This document shows positions 48,451 to 57,065 of a DNA stretch of 64,000 nt, piece after piece; the first letter of the stretch is position 1, and each line of letters opens with the position of its first letter. Made by a program: the position numbers and the translations under genes. The stretch is from Sergeia podlipaevii (taxonomy: Eukaryota > Euglenozoa > Kinetoplastea > Trypanosomatida > Trypanosomatidae), in assembly GCA_030849805.1 (NCBI GenBank), contig JASANZ010002229.1, positions 1-64,000 on the forward strand, in the 5' to 3' direction. The notes below the pieces were generated by a model. It did not search any database, was not told where the DNA came from, and saw only the letters and a list, made by a program, of their open reading frames with translations.

Positions 48451-50157
48451 TTATAGCCCCACGGGCTTGCGCTGCTTGCTGTTGCGGAAGTTGGTGTAAA
48501 TGATCATCTTGATGCGCTTCGAGATGAGTCCAATAAGACTGGTGGGGTCGATGACGCGCCACATGGAGTAGAACTCGTCCTTGGCGAGTGGCAGCGCAAT
48601 CATAGTTGCCTTAGTGAGCAGGTACACTGCCTTCCACATACGCTCGGGGTCGATGAAGAACGTCAGCACGTTTGCAAGCTTCGAGGACTCAGGCACGAGG
48701 TTACCCTTGGAGCTGTATGGGCCTGACTTAGTCATAATACTGGCAACACCATAAAACATGACCTTGTAGTAGTGGCAGATAAGGCTAAGCACGCTGGGCT
48801 CAAGACCAGCAAGCAGCGCCATCGGGCCCGACACGCAATCTCCACCGCACACAAAGTAGTCGAAGCACGCGTCGCGAAGTGGTGCATTGCTGAAGACGTC
48901 GTAGAGAGCCCATGAAAGCAAATTGATACAGCAGCTGTGTGCAAAGCGATGACGGCAGTAGGCAAGAATGCCGTCCTGGATCTTGTCCTCGACCTTCGCC
49001 ATGTCAGCACTGCTCTGCGGACGCATTTGGGGAATGCACTCAAGATTCTTGGCGATGCGGAGTGCATCGCGGAAGGCGCACGTCATGCCGCCGCCGGTAA
49101 GAGGGTGGCGCTGGTTGTTGTGGTCGCCGAGGCCAACGTACCCCTTAAGCGATGGGAAAGTGGGTGGGTAACGAGCGACCGGCATGCTGCGCAGGTTGGA
49201 GGTGTCGGACGAGACACGCACAAACTCCTCGCGCATGTGCTCAGGGAGGCAAGGCGCAATCTCGTTGATGAGCCACTCACTCTGCTTCTCGAGACTAGGC
49301 AATGTCGGCTTGTTGTAGTCCACAAGGAAGCGCAGCTCATCATCGTCAAGGCGATATGAGAGGATGGGCCCAGTCTTGCCAAAAAAGACGGTACCGCGCT
49401 GCTCCACGGGCAGCCGCACCTTCTTGAGAATAATGCCGACGAAGTTGGAGTGGTAATCCGCAGCTGGTGTGTAGTGCTGGTGGCGACCCTTCCACTTAGA
49501 CATGCCGCCGTCGCACATGATCACAATAGGGGCTGTGGCGGTCTTCTTCACCATGGCAACAGTGCCGCTGGGCTTCGGTGGGTCAACCTCAAAGGCGTTG
49601 GACGGAACCGTGTAGTCGGCTGCAATGCTGTACTCGATGCCATACGCGCGCTCAAAACCAGTCAGACCCTCAGTGAGCACAGTGTTCACAGTGCCCTCGA
49701 GCATCGTGACGTTCTCGGTACACTTGGTAAACACAAAGCGGCGTAAGTTGTTCACAAACTCACCAAAGTGAAAAGAGACTCCCTTAGCGCCTTCCTGGTA
49801 GGGTAAGTCCACCTGCTTTCCGTTTGTGTCGACCACGAGGTAGCCCTTACACGGCATCCCCACTGAGGTCGCGCACTCCTCCATGCCCACCTCCTTCAGG
49901 GCGTTCAAGCCACCGGGTTGAAGGAGCTCACCAACAATGCGGTCAGGGCGGATAAAGAGAGTGCGCTCCACCACAAGGACCTTCTTACCCTGATCGGAAA
50001 GAGCCTTGGCGACAACGGGGCCAGCAATGCTGCCTCCAACCACGATAGCGTCGTAGTCATACCCTGTGCGTGTGGGGCCGACGTGCACTCTGGACAGGAG
50101 GTGATTCAGGTACAGGAGACCTGCAATAGTAAGCACAACAAAGAAAAGAAGCAACAT
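48451..50157 (-). CDS. SQLE: Squalene monooxygenase (squalene epoxidase)
   Basis: The 568-residue flavoprotein converts squalene to 2,3-oxidosqualene with O2, NADPH and FAD, an early committed step of ergosterol synthesis. It has an N-terminal membrane anchor (residues 1-22), the FAD-binding DAIVVGGSIAGPVVAKAL (36-53), VVERTLFIRPDRIVGELLQPGG (62-83) and the distal GLGDHNNQRHPLTGGGMT block that contacts FAD and is highly conserved in ERG1 enzymes. Further hydrophobic segments at the C-terminus fit attachment to the ER membrane. Length and motif order agree with the family. Trypanosomatids make ergosterol-type sterols, and this enzyme is the target class of allylamines such as terbinafine. No other sterol gene is nearby. 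A plausible splice acceptor lies about 35 bases upstream. Confidence 0.94.
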   Translation of the reverse strand: MLLLFFVVLTIAGLLYLNHLLSRVHVGPTRTGYDYDAIVVGGSIAGPVVAKALSDQGKKVLVVERTLFIRPDRIVGELLQPGGLNALKEVGMEECATSVGMPCKGYLVVDTNGKQVDLPYQEGAKGVSFHFGEFVNNLRRFVFTKCTENVTMLEGTVNTVLTEGLTGFERAYGIEYSIAADYTVPSNAFEVDPPKPSGTVAMVKKTATAPIVIMCDGGMSKWKGRHQHYTPAADYHSNFVGIILKKVRLPVEQRGTVFFGKTGPILSYRLDDDELRFLVDYNKPTLPSLEKQSEWLINEIAPCLPEHMREEFVRVSSDTSNLRSMPVARYPPTFPSLKGYVGLGDHNNQRHPLTGGGMTCAFRDALRIAKNLECIPQMRPQSSADMAKVEDKIQDGILAYCRHRFAHSCCINLLSWALYDVFSNAPLRDACFDYFVCGGDCVSGPMALLAGLEPSVLSLICHYYKVMFYGVASIMTKSGPYSSKGNLVPESSKLANVLTFFIDPERMWKAVYLLTKATMIALPLAKDEFYSMWRVIDPTSLIGLISKRIKMIIYTNFRNSKQRKPVGL

Positions 50158-51195
50158 AGTTTGCGTATACTTTATGTTGGTACTGTGGCTGCTTTTAATT
50201 TGAAGTAAAAATAAATTGGATTCTTATAGTTAGTTCTCTCTCTCTCTCTGTTGAGTGAGATTTTGTGTTCCTGCTAGATCGAATGACAACGGAAGAGAAG
50301 AAAAGGAAAAAAAAAAAGAGGTGCTCTTCTAAGTGGATACTACCAAACTATTTTGCCTCTTAAAGAGCAAAGCGTGCAATATACGGTAATAAGGTAGTGA
50401 GCTACTGCTCTCTTTTCAAAAAGGGCAAGCCTTAAGAAACTAAATAACTAAGTAAAGGGGAAAAAAGAAGTATTGATGAAACTGATAGCAAAAACTAACT
50501 TCACACTAAAAGAAAAAGAAAAAAGCGAGACAAAGAAAAAGAAAACAAAAATTTCAACTTACCTATACAAGCCACCACTTCTAACTTCAACGATTTTTTT
50601 TCTTTTGAAGGGGGAAGAAATAGAAGTCAACCGCTTTGAGAGAGAGAGAGTGGCACAGTGAAAGCATTGAGTTCCATCATCCCAAAGAAAAGCATTATAC
50701 CACATGAGATGCATATTTTTTTTCTTACTTATTTTTCCCCCACACTGAAATAGTCCTTCGCACCTGCAAAAGAGGCACGTATCACACTGCCACACTCAAC
50801 ACGTGTCAAAGGATCAAAGCAATAGACAGGAAATGAAAGAGAAGCATCTGACCAGCAATACGTGAAAGCACATCTATAGAACAAAAGAAAAAAAAAACTG
50901 CAAGCGTGCACTCCCGTGAATGTAACCTTTCGCTTACCTCTATGATATCGTAGCCGCACATGTGCAAACAAACCCACTCACAAAAGCACGCATGCGCGCA
51001 GAGAACAAATTCCCATCAAAAAAAAAAAAAAAAGTAGCAGCAACCAGCAACGCTATACAATACCGCCTTTGCCTTGCCTGTGTTTGCATGCATGTGATGT
51101 ACTAAGCGTTTCTTCTAGTTATCTATGCTCGTGAATTATAATTTTTTTCTTAAAGTGTAAAATAAAAAAGAAAAAAAACATGTATAGAACAGCTT
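50158..51195. other. Intergenic spacer, 1.0 kb
   Basis: The spacer holds the squalene monooxygenase 5' UTR and the DNA polymerase 3' UTR. It is A-rich on the plus strand, with a CT tract near 50235-50250 and A-runs near 50309-50319 and 51018-51033. No gene or structured RNA was recognised. Confidence 0.7.
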
Positions 51196-54100
51196 CTATA
51201 GGGCGGTTTCCTCCATGATGGGCCGTAGCGTACCCATATTCTCTCCTGCGACGACATCGCAAGGAAAGTCAACCGTCACATTCATCTCTGGGTACAACTC
51301 ATTCAACACGACGCGCACGCTATTCATCACCATCTCCACATCCTTGGCGACCTCACGATAAATGGACACATGTGAATCTACCCACACACAATCGTGGACG
51401 GTGTTCGTGAGCACCGCCAGACCGTTGTAGTTGTCTCGCTCATAAAAGTGCCGCCATAGTCGTCCAAGGATAATCTGCACTATCTCACCCGCAAAACCCT
51501 GCACCGGATAGTTCTTAAGGTGTGTCGGGGAGAAGTTCGTGGACTTGCGCGCCGCCAGTTGCTCTCGCAGCATGCCCTGGGGCACGTCAGACTCCGTAAA
51601 GACGTACCGACTGCCTGTTAGCACAGGGAACAAACCCTTGAAGAACTGGTGGCCTCGCACGTTGCGAGCGCCATTCTGCAAAGACGCATCATAGTTGTTG
51701 GCAGAAAGAGTCACCATACTATTGAAAACGTCGACATTTCGGTACGTCTCGCGCTCCTTTTCGATGAGCATGCGCACTTGATCCTGCGTTAGACCCGTGC
51801 TCACGCTGATCATCTTGGCGCCAGCACCATATTGGCGCTGGAATGAAAAGATCTTCGCCTGTTGACGCAGCTTCACAAACCCAGGCTCCTTATTCTTCTT
51901 GGCACGCTGAAGCACCTCCGTGTACTTGAGATCCGGTCGCATCATGGTCACACGCTTGCAGTGAAAATCCACGTTGTGCCGCAAGTCATCAAGCATCTGC
52001 TCATCACGCGCCAGCACAGCTAGCGCCACGACCTCCAGCTGTGAGTAATCTGCCTCAATGCACATGCCCTCGCTGCCGTACCTGCTAATAAACATATCGC
52101 GCAGACTCGACTTGTCCTCCTTTGGAATATTTTGGCAGTTAGGATTCGCGCTGCTGAGCCGTCCCGTGTTTGTCTTGTTGTGAATGAGTTCGTGGTGAAT
52201 GCAGCTGTCAATGGAATGCACCAGCGAAACCATCCCGGTGCCGCCATCGGTGCTCTCGTAGTACGTGCCAATAAGCTTCTCAAGGCCACGCAGCTCCAGA
52301 ATGGTGCTCGCGGTCTGGTCGCCGTGCGTCTTCTTGAAGTAATTGAGAGTATCCTCGCCGACCTGCAGCTGGCGTGTACTGGCTCCACGGAAGCGCCGCA
52401 TGATCTGCTCTGCCTCCAACTCATTGGGTACATATCTAGACAGGCGACCTGCAATGTTCACCTCCACCACATCGTCGTGCGCACACGCGACAGCAAAGCA
52501 GTCGTACGGCGAAGAGATCGTCTTACCAACAAGGCACATCAGCGACAACCGCTTCCGCTCCGCATCAGAAAGGGAGTTGTAGTACCCCACAAAGGCGCGT
52601 CTCTGGCGCAGAAGAACGGGCAGGTCATCATCGTTGCGTGTCGCTTCGTTCTTCTTCAGCTTTTTCCTTGGTGCTGCGTCACCAGCCATGCCTTCATGCT
52701 GCAGGGCCTCGTTGGCGATGTGCATCATGACATCAATGTAGTAGTTACACCACTCTTCTGGCTTCATGGAGGCCTCCTGGCGCAGCATCGCGCGTGATGC
52801 GGAGGCCAGTGTCACCTTGGACCGGTTCTTCAGCTGGGGAAGTGCCTTTGCTGGAATCACCTGCGCAGCAGCAGCAGCAGCGCCGCCGCTTGCCTTGCCC
52901 TTACCTTTGCCCTTCCGCTCCGCAGCGCCGTCAGGACCATACAGGTGCTTATAGTACGCCACTGTGGAAACAGTGTCGGCGAGAGTGATGCTGTACCGCT
53001 TCTCTGCTTCTTCCAGCACTGCACCTCCACCAACGGCACTCACACCAGAGTGCTGCTCCACGTAAACCGCCAAGGACGGCTCAGACTGCAGCAGCTGGCT
53101 GAAAGAAAAGGCAGCGTCGCGCGCAAAAATAGTCACCTGCGCCTCCACAAACGCAGTCTTTTCGTAGGAGGTCTCCTCTTCTGCGGGGACAATCATCTCC
53201 GTGTGCTTTCTCACCTGTGCCGCGATAAACTGTTCCAGTTGCACAGCCTTGTTGCCGCTGGTGATGGTAACTGACTCGCCAGTGATGGGATTCTTCACGA
53301 ACAGCTTGCTGATAGTGTTGTCCGCGGTGGGCGTCATCGCAGCAAAGAGAAAGAGGTGGCGCCGAGGCAGCAAGTTGGCGAGGGCGGAAATTTCTCCACG
53401 CCTGGATGTATCCGCGCGGGGGATGGACACCGCCTCTCGCTGGAGCGAATCAATCATGGTGGAGCTCTTGCGAAAGTTGGCTTGCTTCATGTACGCCTCG
53501 AAGTACCCCTTAAAGACTCGAGTGCCCTTCTCAGCCGTGACACCCGCCATGATGGCGCAGTCACCAACACCGAGCACGTGCACCGGAGGCCGTAGAAACA
53601 CGCCATTAGGGTACTGATCCACTGGAAAATTCTCTTTTGACAAAAACAGAGTGTGGCGGTCGAACGACTCGCCAGTGAGAATCTTGCTCTCGCGCGCGTT
53701 GGTATTGAGCTTCAGCTTTCCGCCAAAAAAAAAGGCAATGAGATGCTGGTTGGACGACCAGTTAAAAAACTTGTGGCAGTCCGCTGGGATCTCAGCGGGG
53801 ATGGCGGTCGCGAGATGCCGTCGCAAGTCGGTCACCTTGGTCATAAGCTCGTTGCTCTGCGTCGCCGCCAGCTCCACGTTTGTCTTGAGCCCGTTGTACT
53901 CCATCTCTGTCGTGCACAGCAAGCCCTCCATGCGTGCGACACAGATAATTGCCTGCCGCTGCTGCACTGCCCTCTCCAAGTGTTTACGGAAGATGAGCTC
54001 GGTGTTCTCTAGATCGCCGTGTAGGTACTCAGTCAGTGTAGGGTACGGGATTTCATACGTCTCCTTACCCTCCGCCCACGCGCGCTTCACCTCGTCCAGC

Positions 54101-56232
54101 TTTGGCGTATTCCCTCCGTAGCTCTTGGCAACGTCCTCAAGACCAGCACCGTGGCCCAGCTTCACCTCTTGACCTGTCAGCAGATACTCCCCGTACATGG
54201 TATCCCAGATCTTTCCGCCCCTTTTCAAGAACCTGCGCAGCTCCTGATCGCGCCATATTTGCAGCAAGTCGAACTTAATGTTGTGCCCCACAATCACATC
54301 GTACTCGTCCAGCGGCGGCAGAAAGAGGGAATGCTTAGACGACTGCTCCACGAGCTGAGTGACGCTCGTCACGGCTGGATCGTCGTAGCGCAGTGCAATA
54401 CTTCTGTCAAGATACCGACGCGGCATGAACACATTCCCTTTGTAGTCGCGCGCGCCAGATAACACGACAAAGTTCTCCTTTGTGAAGGGGTTGGCAATGC
54501 GCTTGTAGCGTCGAATTGTAGACGTCTCTAGATCGACAATCAAATAGCGGCGCAGGCCATCTGCAGCCTGCTGCTCCCGTTTCAGGCGCTCGGGGTTATC
54601 GTATATTGTTGCACGCCACTGCTGCAGGCCGAACACGACCTCCGCGTCGTTGATGTTCACTTTGTTGAGGAAAGTGGCATTCGTGACACTCTGCACGGGG
54701 TTATCGCGCTGTTCAGCAGATAGCTTCTCCACCAAGGCAAGCGCCTCTGGACCCGGTTGTTGTAGGGGGATGCTATTGGCTGCACTTACGATGGCAGGTG
54801 CAACTTTCTGTAGGCGATCAGAAAACAGCTTGTTCGCAAGTGCGGTGAAGCAGCACTGCAAGTAGCGATCCTGCTTCTCCTCGTCCTTCCGCAGGTGCTT
54901 TTCAGTAAAGCAATTGGCGCGAATAATGTTCCACGTGCCGCGCGGGTCGGCCTCATCTGTGACGCCAGTGGCCACGCTGTGTCCACCAAAGTAAGGCGCG
55001 AGGCTCGATATCTCGGCAACAAAAAATGGGCTCTTGGGTCTGCACGTGCGGGCAAAAGCCACTAGCTGCGCGGATCTCGTGCGCGCCGTGGGCACAAAAA
55101 GAGAAATGGCAGAGCTTCCCTCGCCATACAGAAGAGTTGTCAAGGTGTTCAGCTTCGATGCCTCCTCGGCAAGGCTGCGAATCATGTGCACCGACTGTGC
55201 CCTCTTCTGGGCATCGTAGATGGTAACGATCATTGTATAGCCTTCTGAAATAGTTCCCTTGCCAACACGAACGTTAATGTCCACCACAAACACGTTGACG
55301 GCCTTGACAACGCGACGTACAATCTGATCAATAGGGTTAAGAGCCTTGCGGCTACCAGGCGTGCCGAAGCGTCGATGCACATTGAGCAGCACTGACCATC
55401 CCATGAGGGCATTGCGTACAGCGCCGGGTTTGTTGACGCTCGCGGCTCCAACAAACGCTCCGGTCGCAGCGTCGAAGACAGTCGCGTCCATCACTGAGGC
55501 ATCAAACGTCTTGTGAGTGAGAAGAAAGGCCGCCTCCTCCAGACTACCTGGTAGATCGACCCCGCGCACAACCTCCTGCTGTGCGCGAAATGCAAGATAC
55601 GTGATGCCCCAGGAGTCAGGCGACACCACTATCCGCTTTCGCACCTTCTCGATGAGAGTTCGTGTTGCCACCCTAAGTTCTGGTGAAGCGTCATTCGCAA
55701 AGAGCAAACCAGCAATGTAGTCGTCTGTAACGCACTTCTCAAGCCACATGGCTACCTTCCATAATAAATTCACTGGAGCCACCACGCACTCATTAGTGGT
55801 TGCTGAGTACAGAGCGTAGCTCCCACTGGCGGCGTCATAGGCAATGGTGAGGATGCAATACTGTGCCTTGGCAAGAAGAAGCTTTGTGTCCACGTCACTA
55901 ACTGCGCTGGTGAAGGGATTCTGACGCCCTGGATACACCGAGATATCACCTGTGCCGGGTTGCTCTCTATTGCCACTCCTCTGGTGTTTGTCTCGCAGAG
56001 ACGCAGACGACACTGGCGCCGCTGCATGCATAGTAGCAAAGGAAGGGGAGGAGGCACGCGCACATCTATTTGTGCAACTACGTGATAGGCATCTGGACTG
56101 CACGACAATAGCGCTAGTGGCCAGCGCCACGTGCCATAGTGGTGATCGCCACCGCACTGAAGAAACGGCTGCTACAGCGTAAGCATGGCCAGCTCCTCGC
56201 CCGCTGCTTGATAGGACACAACGGCGAAGCAT
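51196..56232 (-). CDS. POLID: Mitochondrial family A DNA polymerase, probable POLID
   Basis: The 1678-residue protein starts with a mitochondrial presequence (MLRRCVLSSSGRG and a basic, Ser/Ala-rich stretch to about 60). Residues about 110-540 match no domain I know. A DEDDy 3'-5' exonuclease follows: D567 and E569 in LIVDLETST, D655 in VGHNIKFDLL, Y736 and D740 in YLHGDLENTE. The polymerase domain has motif A with D1395 (EADYSQLE), motif B R1456-K1460-F1464-YG1469 and motif C HD at 1613-1614. Motif C reads HDC where HDE is usual. Some 650 residues separate the exonuclease from motif A, including a Lys-Gly/Ala linker. Trypanosomatids have four mitochondrial Pol I-like enzymes (POLIA-D) for kinetoplast DNA. 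Size, the exonuclease, and position next to a dynein heavy chain and near p166 suggest POLID; POLIB or POLIC is not excluded. Family assignment is firm, paralogue moderate. Confidence 0.85.
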   Translation of the reverse strand: MLRRCVLSSSGRGAGHAYAVAAVSSVRWRSPLWHVALATSAIVVQSRCLSRSCTNRCARASSPSFATMHAAAPVSSASLRDKHQRSGNREQPGTGDISVYPGRQNPFTSAVSDVDTKLLLAKAQYCILTIAYDAASGSYALYSATTNECVVAPVNLLWKVAMWLEKCVTDDYIAGLLFANDASPELRVATRTLIEKVRKRIVVSPDSWGITYLAFRAQQEVVRGVDLPGSLEEAAFLLTHKTFDASVMDATVFDAATGAFVGAASVNKPGAVRNALMGWSVLLNVHRRFGTPGSRKALNPIDQIVRRVVKAVNVFVVDINVRVGKGTISEGYTMIVTIYDAQKRAQSVHMIRSLAEEASKLNTLTTLLYGEGSSAISLFVPTARTRSAQLVAFARTCRPKSPFFVAEISSLAPYFGGHSVATGVTDEADPRGTWNIIRANCFTEKHLRKDEEKQDRYLQCCFTALANKLFSDRLQKVAPAIVSAANSIPLQQPGPEALALVEKLSAEQRDNPVQSVTNATFLNKVNINDAEVVFGLQQWRATIYDNPERLKREQQAADGLRRYLIVDLETSTIRRYKRIANPFTKENFVVLSGARDYKGNVFMPRRYLDRSIALRYDDPAVTSVTQLVEQSSKHSLFLPPLDEYDVIVGHNIKFDLLQIWRDQELRRFLKRGGKIWDTMYGEYLLTGQEVKLGHGAGLEDVAKSYGGNTPKLDEVKRAWAEGKETYEIPYPTLTEYLHGDLENTELIFRKHLERAVQQRQAIICVARMEGLLCTTEMEYNGLKTNVELAATQSNELMTKVTDLRRHLATAIPAEIPADCHKFFNWSSNQHLIAFFFGGKLKLNTNARESKILTGESFDRHTLFLSKENFPVDQYPNGVFLRPPVHVLGVGDCAIMAGVTAEKGTRVFKGYFEAYMKQANFRKSSTMIDSLQREAVSIPRADTSRRGEISALANLLPRRHLFLFAAMTPTADNTISKLFVKNPITGESVTITSGNKAVQLEQFIAAQVRKHTEMIVPAEEETSYEKTAFVEAQVTIFARDAAFSFSQLLQSEPSLAVYVEQHSGVSAVGGGAVLEEAEKRYSITLADTVSTVAYYKHLYGPDGAAERKGKGKGKASGGAAAAAAQVIPAKALPQLKNRSKVTLASASRAMLRQEASMKPEEWCNYYIDVMMHIANEALQHEGMAGDAAPRKKLKKNEATRNDDDLPVLLRQRRAFVGYYNSLSDAERKRLSLMCLVGKTISSPYDCFAVACAHDDVVEVNIAGRLSRYVPNELEAEQIMRRFRGASTRQLQVGEDTLNYFKKTHGDQTASTILELRGLEKLIGTYYESTDGGTGMVSLVHSIDSCIHHELIHNKTNTGRLSSANPNCQNIPKEDKSSLRDMFISRYGSEGMCIEADYSQLEVVALAVLARDEQMLDDLRHNVDFHCKRVTMMRPDLKYTEVLQRAKKNKEPGFVKLRQQAKIFSFQRQYGAGAKMISVSTGLTQDQVRMLIEKERETYRNVDVFNSMVTLSANNYDASLQNGARNVRGHQFFKGLFPVLTGSRYVFTESDVPQGMLREQLAARKSTNFSPTHLKNYPVQGFAGEIVQIILGRLWRHFYERDNYNGLAVLTNTVHDCVWVDSHVSIYREVAKDVEMVMNSVRVVLNELYPEMNVTVDFPCDVVAGENMGTLRPIMEETAL

Positions 56233-57065
56233 TCAAGTGTGCGAATTTGCCCTTTTTTTATCCTCTATGATGACGCGTAGGAAGGTGCTTATATATGTAA
56301 ATGTGTATTGTGTGTATGTCCCTCCTTTCCCTTTTACTATGATAATGAAAAAAAAAAAAAAGAAATACAATCTGCACAGACACTAACCAAAAGTGTCTGT
56401 TTTTTTTTTTTTGCGCTGCTAAGTCAGAGCGAAGGGTTTATAAAAAAGGAGAAGGGAGAAAACACAAGAGGGAGAGCAGCGCGGATGGACAAGATGATAA
56501 AACACAGAGGAACAGAAAATGTTGTCTCACCAAGGGACGTATTGAACATCTAGGGTACAAAGAAGCAGACAAAACTCCTTCGCTCTCTCAGTGTGTACAT
56601 AGAGATATGTGTATTTGTGTATGGCATAATTGGAGATAACCGTAAATACATCGTGCACAGTAATAATAATAATAATAATAGTAGTAAAAGATATATGAGC
56701 ACTGTAGTAAATACATTGTTGTGCACCTTTTTTTGTGGGTGTGCTCTCTAGCGTACTACGCTAAATAGTGGATATGATGTCTATGTATAGAAAACCAAGA
56801 AGAAAAAAAAGAAAAGTAGTGACCTTGCGCAAAGACAACAATAGGTAGACAAAAGAAAAAGCAGCTCTAGTCTAGGGTGCACTCTTTCTCTCTACTCAGC
56901 CGTCCGCCGCGAATAAGTAGCCGGAGCCAGCAGCAGCAAAAACAATAACCATACTGATAAAGAACGGAAGCAAAGAAATACCACATGCCCGAGTAACAAA
57001 AAAAAAAAGAGGCAGGTGTACATCGGCAGACACACACTCTCTCTTTATCAGCTGCCATACAATCT
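56233..57065. other. Intergenic spacer
   Basis: The spacer holds the polymerase 5' UTR and dynein 3' UTR. It has an AAT run at 56661-56680, an A-run near 56348-56360 and T-runs near 56400-56412. A weak acceptor (CACCTTCC to CATCATAG, AG at 56266-56265) lies about 33 bases before the polymerase ATG. No gene is seen. Confidence 0.7.
56661..56680. repeat. AAT trinucleotide run
   Basis: About seven AAT units in the spacer between the dynein and DNA polymerase genes, in the same orientation as most of the other AAT runs in the window. Confidence 0.9.

Noticed and set aside
51196..56232. Naming the polymerase POLIB or POLIC
   Set aside because: Size, presence of a full exonuclease and gene neighbourhood favour POLID, but only a paralogue tree would decide, so confidence was lowered instead of excluding them.
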